Assembly (NCBI RefSeq): GCF_954871325.1
Contig: NC_088776.1
Location: 6,889,985-6,953,984 of the forward strand
Source of the DNA: Gordionus sp. m RMFG-2023
Lineage: Eukaryota > Nematomorpha > Gordioida > Chordodea > Parachordodidae
Reading direction: 5' to 3'
Length of the DNA: 64,000 nt
The notes under the pieces were generated by a model that saw nothing but the letters and a program-made list of their open reading frames with translations, was not told the origin of the DNA and searched no databases. Each line of letters begins with the position of its first letter. Within the stretch, counting starts at the first letter, position 1. A program made the translations under genes and the position numbers. Positions 13,401 to 24,363 of this stretch are shown one piece after another.

Positions 13401-16400
13401 GAGTATGAAGAGTTGTACACCGCTCCAACCATACCATAGCATGACCTGAATCGGTCGGTAAAGAGATTTGAAAATATTTTACGGCTTGGTTCGTATTTTA
13501 CCGTTAGCGCAATATACAAATGTGTTCCAATTGAATTGTCATTTATGAAATTAATTCAATAAAATCTTATAGATTGAGAGAAGGATAAATTATCAAAGTT
13601 TTCTTATAATTTCATCGAATTCTATCAAAAGGGTCCAAAGTTATGCACATTCAAAATATGGACAAACAAATTTTTATAGTACTAACTTTTGCGGGGTTTT
13701 ACCACTTAATATACCATGTTTTTGCTGATACGGTAGTATTAATTTTTCCAATCAATCGATTCAAGATGCGATAGACTTAGTATATGTTAGGAAATTTCTT
13801 CAAAAAATCTTTCATCTTCACGTTTTTTTATTGTCTAAAATTTAAATTAAACTCAAGTCATCTTTACTGAATGAAAACTATTTTTTTTATTATTATTATC
13901 GTCTGCTTAAATGTAAATATTAATAATTTTTTACATGTTGGAAAGTTCGAATTAGCTTTATCCAACCTTGAATGTGCATAACTTTGGAACTTATTTATAG
14001 AATTTGATGAAATTTACAGAAAACATCTACAATTTTTTTCCTTTCTCAACCTATACATTTTATTGGATTATTTTTAGAATGGTCAGATATATTGCTAAAA
14101 CAAGAAAAATATCATTTCAATTAGAAAACTGTGTAGATGGATTAGTCAATTGGTATAAATATAATGAATAAAGACTTGAATGTGGGCATTTCGAAATATT
14201 TTTTAAAAAAATAATGTATTTTCTAAATTTTTTTTTAAAATTAATTAATTCAAAGCGCGAATCAACTAGGGTTAATCCCGAAAAATTGATATCTTATTGC
14301 AATGAAAAAATTAAATTGACTAAATACAAATTAATGGATTTAATTGAACACTTTTCTGAGGATATGAAGATTTCCAGGTCTGAAGTAACTGCTCATCTTG
14401 AATTAATCAAAAATTTATTGTCCAAGGCAATATTGGATAAATATGAGTACACAGTGCCCCATATATGGTGCAAAGTATGATTACAATTCATATATATACG
14501 GAATACTGGAATTATAAATTATTATTATTTTATAATCTTTTAAAATAGTCAATCTTTCAAATATAAAAACAATGTCAAAAGTTTTCCTAATCTTCTAATA
14601 AAAAGCGGACTTTAAAAAAAAAAATTTTTTTTATTCCAATAACCCCTTCAAAGATTTGGGAATCTTAAAAAAAAATAACCTCATATACTAGAGATCCCAA
14701 TGAAGGTATTTAACTCTGGCAAAAATAAAGCTCCAAAGAGATCTGTTCCTGTCCATCTAATTTCCACCAATTTTATAACAAAAACCAAATTTTATTGAAA
14801 TCAAATAAGTCCCATTTTTAAATATTAAAAAAGGGAAATTAAGGGAATATTTCCTGTCCACTATATCATACCTCGTATAACACACAACCACCTAAGTTAG
14901 GTTCAGGAAAAAAATACAAAATTCTTTTAGATATAGCTCATCACCAACAAGGCCACTCACTAAACTTTAAAACAATATTCCATATCTATATAATGACGTG
15001 TTTAGATAATTTATATAAAAAAGATAGAATCACTACTCCAATTTTTTTGATTAAATGAGTGTTAATTGGGACTTCAAATTGAAGGCAAAAAAGATTTATA
15101 ACTAACATGATACCATTTTGAAATGCATAATTTGCAATAAAACAGAAAATCTTTTACTTTGAGAGCACTTTAAAATAAACCATAATTCAAATTTTTTTCA
15201 GAAAATGTAAATAAAAAACTAAAATCAAATCTATTTTTTAAAAAAATTATAACGTGGCCAAAGGCATGTAACGGGCCCAAAAAATTTTGTTTCTCTTTTT
15301 ACGAAAACCTGTGATACGTCAAACCTTAAAGTATAGTGCATCGTTATCAATTTTAATAATTTTTCTAATATATATTTTATTATACTCTTAAAAAAAAAAC
15401 TCTTCATTTTAATGTGCCTTATTAAACCTTTATCAAAATATTTTTTTTTGCTTTAATATTTGAAAGATTTAACTATTTATCGCGCTTATATTAAAAAATG
15501 ACGAAATTTTGAATTATATTAAAAAATATCGTATTATTACTGGGTCATTTAAAGGGAAAAAAAATATTCTTTAGATTAATCGAACACCAGGATATATTTA
15601 GGTCTTGGTAGGATTTTTAACTTATCATTGATTGATTTATTTTTACAGCCTGAGTCATTCTAAATAATTGTATTCATCTAATTTTTTTAAAGAATAATTT
15701 TTCAAACGGAAATAGAAAAATTTGAGAAACGAATGAATGTTTTTTTTAAAATTGATCCATCATAATATTTTGTAACTCTATGGGTATAATTAAAATTTTT
15801 TTAAAAAAGTGGTCTTCCCCCCACCCCCGGTTTTGTTATTTTTGGACCATTTAAAACCGGGGATTTTATTTAAATTGTTACCATTTTACGGGTCTGGCAT
15901 TGGTATCCGGTCGCGACCCTAAAAATAATTGATTATAAATAACATTGTATTCATCCGCTGTCATATATCTTTTTTATTTAAATGCATAGATTACGACTAA
16001 TTCATTTTATATCAGGGACGAACACCGGCAAATAATAGGTGTCGGAATTTTTCTCAAGTATATATTCAAATTTAAAATAAAATAAGACGATGTAATTATG
16101 AAAGAGGAGAAAGGATTACTTCTCTCGAATTAGTTAAATACAAAATGTTATATGCAAATCAGCTGGTGACACGCCATATCGTTAATTTTTTAAAAAAAGT
16201 TTTCATAAAATTGTTAATATAAATTATTTACATGCGGAAAACAAAATGGCTGGTCACCAGCTGATTTGTTATATCCATGTCTAAGTAGCATTATATGTCA
16301 ATGTTCGAGGCCTTAGCTGAAGATGATAAAAAAATAATTCGAAACTTGGTGAAAAAAGCGCCCGTTCACGCGTACCTAGCTGTGAAGCTCCTCACTTGCT

Positions 16401-18832
16401 TAAAGCGTTTTCTTTTTGGCGGAATTTAAGAATACGCCATTGATAAATTTGTAAAATAATTGTAAAATGAGATAAAAATAAAATATTTTTATTTGAAAGA
16501 GAAAAAAAAATTAATAAATATTTTAAATACAAACCTTAAATGAGATTTTATAAAAAAATCTATTTTTTCCGAAAATAATTATCGTTTGAGAACTAATCAA
16601 GAAAACAATCCTCTTGGAGCTATAGCCCTGAAAGTTGGCCCAAAGACCAAAATAGGGCCTAAATATTTTTTCTAAATAAATGAAAATTTCTGATTCCCCT
16701 GTCATTAAATAAGGAGGTAGTTATAATTAGCCCATCATTCCTTGATAGGGCCGCTGTACCGTGTAAATATAAATATTTAATCCAATAACCAATTAATATT
16801 TATATTATGAATGATGGTTATAAATATTTAATTCATTAACCATTTAATATTTATATTATGAATGATGGTGACTTACTGGAAAGAATACTCTTATTTAAAA
16901 AATTATTTTTAATTCATTTATAAGCTATTTTTAATATAAGTCATTTCGACTGAATTATTCATTAAAGTCGTCTAAGTTTTCACTTTAAATTTTGTTGCCT
17001 CGCCTCACACAATGAAAGTTTTTTTTCTTCATAAAACATAATGTATTTCTACAAATATTCAGTTCTTCAAAGTTTAATCATAACTGTGTCCCAAACGGAA
17101 TTTTTATAGCTAACGGAAGGACGCAACACTTGGTTTTGATAGAAGATCTGTACTTACCCAATGCAAATGACTTGGAAAAATATGTAATAGAAATAATAAT
17201 AATAATATGAATAAATATGGTATTTAACACACGAGTGTGGTGTTGTAACGGCTTGATTTGAGCCGATATTTTAAAAACTTGCTAACTCAATATTTTATCC
17301 ATTACTATATATAATTTATGAAAAGGGTTTCCCATAATCCAGGGTGGACTTTCGGCATTATGAGCACAGATTTATATCTTCTAATTAATTTTAATACACA
17401 TGTATTCGCTAAAATGAAAAGTATATCTAATACTCAAATGCTTTACCTTCGTAACCTATAAAAAATCCTTAAATTATCACAACCTAAAAGTTTTAATCAT
17501 TTAAAATTTCTTAAATTTTAGAAAAATATTACCAATTTCGTCCTTGGATTTTGTATTATTCGGAATTAAAATGAAACTTGATTCAAAGAATTTATACAAT
17601 TATCGTATTCTATCATTTAATAATGCGAAAAACATCATGAATGTTTCAGATAAATTATATTTTAGACACAATTGATTTACAATATAATCTTAAATATAAT
17701 TAAATTTAATATTTTAATATTATTTGAAAACATATAATTCACCCTTAATTAAATTTTTTATTTTATAAATATTAGAGTAATTTTTTCCGAGGATATTTTT
17801 ATCAACTTTCGATGATTTATAATTAAAGGTTTTGTAATTTAAATGAAAATCAAGATTTACCCGATTGAAAATATTTGACAAACTCATCCATCATACCTAT
17901 TCTTTAATTTAAAAATTTCCAGATTATTTTTTGAATACTTTCCATAGCAAATGATTCTATTTGATAGTATTATATATTCATTTTATATATCAATCGCTAT
18001 TAACTAAGCCCTATCCTAACCCTAAATAAACAAGGTTAATGCCTTCCAATAATTTTAGAATAATTGTACCCACCAATACACTAAAAAAAAAGAAATGGTG
18101 GGAGATTAAGTAAATTAGATCATCCATACATTTTAATCTAACTTATGTATTTCAAAAAAAAAAAATTTCAATAAGGTGCATCTTTCATACACTAATCCGT
18201 TAGCCACAACCTGTGCTAGACAACTTATCTTTAAAAACACTTACCATTTTACCTGTGATTGCTCATTGTGTTGCCCAGATAAGACTCAAGATCAATCATC
18301 TAATAACATGGAGGACGAATATAAAATAGACATATCAGATGGTTATTTCTTGAATTTTTGGCCAATATAATTATTAAAATATCAACATTTCATAAATATA
18401 ATTTTAAAAATATTCCATTTTCTTAAAATTTTGACAACTTGCCGAAAAATTTTTTTTTTGTTTGAAAAGAACTATTTAAGTTTTATATCTAAAAATATTT
18501 CTTACAAAAATTTAGAATGTCTACCAAAATATGACTTTCAAGAATCTAATTCCGATCTCGAACAATTACAATCTTATCAAGAACTCTATTTTAGTGGATA
18601 TCTAACTAAAAAGATTCATTCTTTGCTTGGTCAGAAGTTGAATGTTGTATCATTTCCGGTTTCTACGAATATAGTTTACAACACCATCTTGCAGAAACAA
18701 TTGGATGCTAATATGATAATTGTGCAACAAAATATTACAAAACGTGACAGAGAGGCAATGATTAACCTTAAAATAACGTATGAAATGTGCAGAGCTTTGG
18801 AAAATGGACATATTTTGAAGTTTTTGTTTTAA
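10438..18832 (+). CDS. SMYD-type SET and MYND domain protein, seven exons
   Basis: This is a probable protein-lysine methyltransferase or SMYD-like regulator. Exons read by eye are 10438-10544, 12199-12265, 12627-12746, 14256-14474, 17073-17183, 18176-18341 and 18516-18832; phases agree and give 368 residues. The start is an ATG with an upstream in-frame stop, followed by KRGTLLFSEE, the usual SMYD opening. The MYND finger is complete: Cys32/35, Cys44/47, Cys53/57 and His65/Cys69. The SET core reads NHNCVPN (residues 173-179) where NHSCxPN is usual, then LSYTNP and the post-SET cysteines in CDCSLC (235-240). Residues 264-368 are helical and unrecognised. Length is shorter than the usual 430-500. 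The N-terminal GxG-containing SET strand, which binds S-adenosylmethionine, is not visible, so activity is uncertain. The last intron (18342-18515) is the least secure. Similarity is closest to the arthropod SmydA type. Confidence 0.72.
10895..10970. repeat. TTTC microsatellite in SMYD intron 1
   Basis: An imperfect run of (TTTC)n is broken by a few substitutions and by an AATAAGCTTTCTA interruption. It lies in the first intron of the SMYD-type gene. Confidence 0.8.
11450..11487. mobile_element. hAT-like orphan end in SMYD intron 1
   Basis: A C-run followed by AACCTAGTTATGCTG reads on the minus strand as CAGCATAACTAGG then a G-run. This is the same CAG(T)GGCGTAACTAGG style of terminus seen at 3735 and 61926. 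No partner end was identified. Confidence 0.35.
13557..14066. mobile_element. Fold-back MITE in SMYD intron 3
   Basis: Two arms of about 100 bp are inverted copies. The left arm runs from CAATAAAATCTTATAGATTG through TTATGCACATTCAA (about 13557-13660); the right arm from TTGAATGTGCATAAC through ACATTTTATTGG (about 13966-14066). Some 300 bp without a reading frame separates them. This matches a non-autonomous fold-back DNA element; the target duplication is not clear. Confidence 0.6.
16156..16268. mobile_element. Short MITE with CAAATCAGCTGGTGAC terminal repeats in SMYD intron 4
   Basis: The ends CAAATCAGCTGGTGAC and GTCACCAGCTGATTTG are perfect inverted repeats of 16 bp, 81 bp apart. GTTATAT occurs just outside the left end and TTATAT outside the right. 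No coding capacity. Confidence 0.65.
16765..16868. repeat. Tandem duplication of about 52 bp in SMYD intron 4
   Basis: The unit containing ATAACCAATTAATATTTATA and ATTATGAATGATGGT occurs twice in direct orientation with few differences. It is a recent local duplication. Confidence 0.75.
17236..17310. mobile_element. MITE family A fragment in SMYD intron 5
   Basis: GTGTTGTAACGGC followed by TTTGAGCCGATATTTTAAAA and GCTAACTCAATATTTT is the left end of family A. The right end is missing. It starts about 50 bp after the exon ending at 17183. Confidence 0.5.
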
Positions 18833-19930
18833 ATCATTATATCATTATTAATGTCATATTTCTTGTACACAAACGTTTCATAAATGATAACAAATATTTA
18901 ATTAAGAAAATTAATCAGCACAAATTTTATAGCTAGATGATGATAACCTGGTTCATCATATTTTACTCTTCCGTGAATCCATCACCTTATTAAAATTATT
19001 TGTATCTACATAACATTAATAATATTTTCTAAGTTAGTATATACCCTGTAGTTATTTGATTATCTAATTTGATGGTTATTCTTTTTATAGAAAAGTGTAA
19101 AGAGCGGTTTTCCCTTGTAAAAAAATCTCTTAAAACTTTCTTGTTCACTGTTTTACAACATTTTTTTTATATGATATTAAGTTATGTTCTTATATAGCAA
19201 TTTTATATATATATTCATTCTAAAGGAAAAATTATGGTAAATATAGTGTCTATTTAGCTCTACATTGGTATAGGATGGCTGTATTATCGAAATTATTAGA
19301 TTACAATTCCGACCTAATCATTTACAAAAATAAAGTATAAATAATATAATAAATATAAAAAAAATACCTTTTTAACCATTTTAACAGATTTTAGGGCAGT
19401 TTACATTTTATAAATTAAAATATTCTTTTGATTTTTTTTTGTAAATTTATAGAGTTGACTTCTCTAAGATTAATCAAAAAATTTGACCAATTAGCAATGC
19501 CTTTAACTTTGTTTTATGGGAGAAAACTTTTAACATAAATAGTGAAATGTATTTATAACATTTTTTACCATTCCTACATTTTGTTTTGTGGTCACATACA
19601 GATATAATCAATTATAATATTGTGAAACTTTCCCCTAATTATGATTTATATTTATGGCTCCCGAACCATTATAAATGGGTTTATTACTGTGTATATTTCC
19701 ATTTAAGAAACTATTTTAAATTTGCATTTTGGAATTTATATATATCGGATAGCGCAAAGAAGATGACTTGCAAATGGTTTAACCGATTAATTTAATTTAT
19801 ATATCTTACTTAAAATAAAAATACATATTCAAAGATATTAACAAGAAATTTCTTACAGATCAATTTATTTCTTTAATCATAAAAATAAGTAACTGCAACA
19901 TAGGATTTCGAATATAAGATAATATTTATC
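18833..19930. other. Downstream region of the SMYD-type gene, no gene seen
   Basis: A+T-rich sequence follows the SMYD stop codon. An AATAAA lies at 19329-19334 and could serve as a poly(A) signal, though at about 500 bases from the stop it is a weak assignment. The small frame at 19586 shows no family resemblance. Confidence 0.3.
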
Positions 19931-20640
19931 CAGGGGCTTACGCAAAGGTGTGGAAACCCCACCCCTTTCATGGCAAAATCCACATGCCGGCTAAAATATT
20001 GTTCAACATTCCAATTTACATTTATTGATTCACATCCTCAGCAGAAATAAATACGCCTACTAATTTATTCTATGAATTAATATCGATTTCAAATATTTTC
20101 CTAGGTATTATAATTATCTACCATTTGAAAAGTCTCTCAAATCATTCGAAACTTTTCACTGCAAAACTAAAGTTAAATATTTGAAAAAATTGCATTTGAT
20201 TGAATAGCTGAAAGCATTATTTTGGTACTTAATGAAATTAAGGCAAATTCAGTTGAAGAATTTCATAAATTATATGTCATTGTTGAGACAAATCGAACTC
20301 TGTGGAAATCAATATTAATTCACCCCGACTCTCAGCAAGTCTAGCCTATCGTTCCGATATTAACATAGGGTCCACCGAAGAATGCTAAAAAATAAATCTC
20401 TTTATCCCCCTCTTGAATACTTTTACAACTAAAATGAATGAATGGCTCATCAGGCAGCCATTTCTACAAATATTACCGCAAAATATGCCTACTATTACCG
20501 CAGAATCCTTCTAAATCTATTTCACCTGACAGGAAAATAATGAAATATTTGGCGGATTTTTACTGTGAGGATGTTAAAGTATCCTGACGCATTGCTAGCT
20601 AAATTTAAACTATGTAGGTTAACTCACCAACTTTACATCC
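19931..20640 (+). pseudogene. hAT transposon remnant (PRKRIP/THAP-associated type)
   Basis: It begins with a hAT-like end, CAGGGGCTTACGC, followed by a C-run. A broken plus-strand frame then carries SDINIGSTEE and LFIPLLNTF, matching the frame SKINIGSTEEYY/TFIPFLDTF-like segment of the hAT element at 61926-63957 (minus strand, about 63130-63200). Several stops and shifts interrupt it. A parallel, equally decayed copy lies at 50208-50932 and shares long stretches such as ACTAATTTATTCTATGAATT. No right end was found. Confidence 0.55.
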
Positions 20641-21578
20641 TCAAAAATATAAATCTTTTTGGACAAACCATTTAGATAAAGATCCAGTTATTTACCATTT
20701 CTTTCCGTTTAAAATTTGGTTATTTCTAACTAATCTTAATCGTATCCCAATCAGTCTTGCACTTTGGTAAACAGAGTGAAAGTGCTGTGATCGAGTGGTC
20801 ATAATTTATATTATTTGATTTTATTAATTTTAAGAGTCGCGGGTAAATTGAACTATAAATTTACTTAATTCAATCATTATAATAAAATATATTCACTTAA
20901 ATTAAAATAGATACGAATGGAATTATAATAATCATTAATCATTGAAAAAAAAAATTTTGTATAATTTAGATCCACTAAATAAATTTAAAAACAATTAGCT
21001 GTAAAGATATAAAAAAAATTATAGGCGTTTGACTCTTTCCTTCCATCTGCCATATAATTGATGGTGGCCCCTAATCAAAAATAAGGTAGGCGTTAGAAAT
21101 GTTTATTTTGGGAAAATATCGTTACTCCTTTCAAATTAATCAACATTTGCTCTTTTTTTTTGACAAATGAAGTTTATAACTGTCATAATCCATGAGTAAT
21201 CCACTCATAATCTCAACATTTATTTCATTCTCTGCCCATCATCTCCTTTATCCACTGGGATATTATCTTATCATGAAATTGAGGCTCTCTCAACAAATCG
21301 TAGATCGATCTCAAATTCCTCTTTAAAAAGCTCCTTAATTTTTTTAATATGGAAGATTCAATTCATCAATATCATTTTTTTTTCAAATCGGTTTGTCTCA
21401 TATTTCTTAAATTTAATATTCTTGAAATATATTTTATAAAAGCTCGGCATAGTAATACAGGTGTATTTGAGCATTGTGCTAATAACCTTAAATCAATGCT
21501 ATTGATAGAATAAAAATGCAATATTATATTTTTAAGTTTAGGGAATCAATTTTCTTTATATTTACAGTAAGATGTCAT

Positions 21579-22591
21579 CAGGGACGAGGAGCGAACCAGA
21601 ATGTACTGCTAAACCATTATAAACTTTTATAAATATCTGAACCGAATCGATATAATTATTTGAAGGAGTAAAAAGAACTTTTATAAAAAAATTAAACCGG
21701 TTTCAGATAAAAACCAAAATAACATTATGTAATCCAAAAGATTTTGCACATAGCTGGTAGAAATGCTTGGACATCTATTTGTCAAATCTCAATGCTTACA
21801 ATATACTATTTTAGCTATAATCTTATTCGGGCTATTTTAAAAAATAAACCCTAATCTTTTTAAACACTACAAAATAAAATAAATAAATTTACACTTTATT
21901 AAATTCTTTTCCTTGTGGGTGTATTACATATTTTACCATATCTGCGTCGTTATTTATAATTATTAAATGATCAAAATATTTGTTTAAAAATCCATAAGAA
22001 GTTTATATTAATTTTTCACTATGACTTAAATCTTGAATTGATCCACAATCATTTACTACTTCATATAGAATTCTTATTTCCTATATTTTAATATGCAAAA
22101 TATCTAAACAAACCAATTTTTGATTTAGTTGTATTTAATTACTCTAAAAAATTATTAGTTTTTATAAATTGGGAATCAAAGAAATTTTAACATCCAAAAT
22201 TATATAAACTTGCGGTTCCCGCAACATAAGTTTTTGTTAAAATATGGGGACTAAAATTTGTGTTAACGCCATAACGAACAAATATGAATCCACTTAGATA
22301 AAAAAATATATTTACGTTCAAAGAATATATTTAGAAATGAGTTATCATTCTTATATATTATTCTAATTGATGGCAAAAATTTTAATAAATAATATTTTTA
22401 ATTAAAATATTATTTACGATGATATTGCTTCAATAAAAATAATTTAGAAAAAAATTTGTAATCGTAGTGAACCTTTTACAATTAGCTGAACCAGACCGAA
22501 ACTTTTTAAATTTTTCTTAAGAACAATAACCATTATAATTTTCTGCATACTGAACCGTAACCAAACTGAACTGTTATAAATAAAGGGGGTT
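21579..22591 (+). mobile_element. Diverged hAT copy related to 8415-8971, carrying a nested MITE
   Basis: The left end is CAGGGACGAGG. Subterminal AACCATTATAAAC words and the internal stretch GGTTCCCGCAACATAAGTTTT, GGGGACTAAAATTTG and GAACAAATATGAATCCA match the element at 8415 in order, including the position of its ERAFS-encoding segment, now unreadable. A family A MITE fragment interrupts it at about 21706-21860. The right terminus is lost where repeat B begins at about 22594. Confidence 0.6.
21706..21860. mobile_element. MITE family A fragment nested in a hAT remnant
   Basis: It carries the family words AAAATAACATTATGTAA, GGTAGAAATGCTTGG, AAATCTCAATGCTTA and CTTATTCGGGCTATTTTAAA, interrupting the match between the surrounding hAT copy and 8415-8971. 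Its insertion therefore postdates that hAT copy. Confidence 0.45.
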
Positions 22592-22593
22592 CA

Positions 22594-22895
22594 TAAGTGA
22601 TGAATTTTGATAATTATTATTTTTAGTTGAATTCACGATTTATGGGGAAAAAAATACTTGATCTAACTCAAGTTTTTTTATTTCCAATGAAACCAGAACT
22701 TTTCTTAATTCCAAACTCGATTTTTTGATCAAGTAATAACTCCAGCAATAATTAGTCTATTTTAAAAAAATTTATATATAATTTCGTTTTTACTTCTATC
22801 AAAGTGTTTAGATATTTTGGACACTGCTTATCCTTTGACTCAATTAAATGAAGCTAAGATCAATAGATCTATTATTGGTACTATGAGGAAATTTT
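22594..22895. repeat. Dispersed repeat family B, copy 2
   Basis: This matches 4137-4378 in order: AAGTGAT, AATTTTGAT, ACTTGATCTAACTCAAG, CCAGAAC, CTATCAAAGTGTTTAGAT, CCTTTGACTCAATTAAATGAA and ACTATGAGG. It abuts the truncated hAT copy on its left, so its insertion or a deletion removed that element's right end. Confidence 0.5.
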
Positions 22896-24136
22896 GTTTA
22901 TCTGAAATCTATCCTAAATAAAATTTAATATTTTTTTTAAAATAATTATTTATTCTTGAAAATGTTTTAAAAATTATTTTGTAAAAATATCTGATGCAAC
23001 AATTTGTAAAATTTAAATAAATAAATTTTTTGTGCTGATCCTCCTTACCCATACTTGTGTTTTTATTATTCCAATCAATCCATTCATTGGATTTCACTAC
23101 TAAATGCTTCCCATTCTACACTTTATTATATAATTAGAAAAATTCTAATCTACTCTCTTCCCTAGACTTTTAATGGTTCCTTTCTTTTTATCACCGGCCT
23201 TCTGTTCAACTTATTGCATGTCTCACATATTCTACTTAATTTTTTATCTCATTCATTCCTGACCATCATGCATGCCTAAATAATATTTAGATGTATTTTA
23301 GATATAAAAAATTAAGCTTTTTTTTGGCCGCCAAAATTTATAATTAATTAGGCAGCTCTTTAAAAACTCCAATTTACAAGAAAATTTGAATCAAAATTAG
23401 TATAAAAGAAAGTAATTTTAAATAGGAAAAAATGGTAATCAAAATTAGTTTTGTTAAAATACAACTTTGAACACGAGTTGGAGTCATAAAATACGAGTTT
23501 AAATTGAAAGGCTCAATGAGACGTATGAGTTGGTTTCAAAGCCGGCTCATTTATTTTGAATCGATCTACTATTACTACTCCACAAGAAATATTAAAAATA
23601 TTGAGCCGCTCTAACTTGAATAGAACACTAATCAAAATCAATGTAAAGGCACGAAAATTTTTACGCCTGCTAACCCCGTTTGCACAGCCATAGACGTAGT
23701 CCCTTTTATAATTATAATCAATATTTTTCAAAACATTTATAAGCGCGGCATTAAAGAGTTATTATTTATTAGTTCATTTTTACCAAGAAATTGAGTGTTT
23801 ATACTAAATAAAATGAAATTTACAACTTATATTTGCTTAATCCAGCTTTCTAGAATGTGATAAAAGCATGTCAACCAGTGACTTCCGCTTAATGTTAAAG
23901 ATAGAAAAACAAAAATCGAGTTCCGAAAGTTTTGCACATTAAATAAGTTTAATAGTTGAAATTCGGAATAATTTTCTTATATTTATAGATGAGTAAATGA
24001 TTTCTCAGAAGGTAGAAAGGTTGGTAAATTCTTAATCTTTGAGTAATTATGTGGTACTAGTAAATATAGATTTTAAAAAATTGCTAGAGCATCTAAGGAT
24101 TTCTAGACCAAAGAGTACAAAACATTTTATGTGTCA
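22896..24136. other. Gap downstream of GRP94, no gene seen
   Basis: A+T-rich sequence between repeat B and the GRP94 3' end. Small minus-strand frames at 22909 and 23513 show no conserved motif. Confidence 0.35.
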
Positions 24137-24142
24137 TTTATT
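24137..24142 (-). terminator. Candidate poly(A) signal of GRP94
   Basis: TTTATT on the plus strand reads AATAAA on the minus strand, about 200 bases after the GRP94 stop at 24343. It is the nearest clear hexamer noted on that strand. Cleavage-site evidence is absent. Confidence 0.4.
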
Positions 24143-24342
24143 TTTACATTTTTTATAAAAAATAGATATATAATTGAACAAAAAAAATTGTATCCTTTAA
24201 TATTCATATAATAAAATATACATCATTTACAAAATACATAAATGATAATATACATAAAAATCATGCAATCAGGAATTTAGTGTGAGGAAATGTTATGATG
24301 CATTAAAACAGTTTTATCATTTGGTTTGGATACGGATCATGT

Positions 24343-24363
24343 TTATAGTTCATCTTTGATTTC
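24343..24363 (-). CDS. HSP90B1: GRP94 terminal micro-exon encoding the KDEL signal
   Basis: A 21-nt last coding exon, phase 0, reads EIKDEL then TAA. It follows a TATTTTTAG acceptor. The preceding exon ends SPDS before a GTAATC donor at 24805-24804. Without this splice, translation would run into VIYFFL and stop, giving a protein with no ER-retention signal. KDEL is the canonical retrieval signal of GRP94 and fixes the compartment. Confidence 0.88.
   Translation of the reverse strand, partial: EIKDEL

Noticed and set aside
16014-16050. hAT terminus at CAGGGACGAACACC in SMYD intron 4
   Set aside because: Resembles the CAGGGACG end at 21579, but no matching opposite end, subterminal repeats or target duplication could be found.
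19586-19795. 69-codon plus-strand frame rich in Trp and Tyr
   Set aside because: No motif, no exon signals linking it to the SMYD gene upstream; probably chance.
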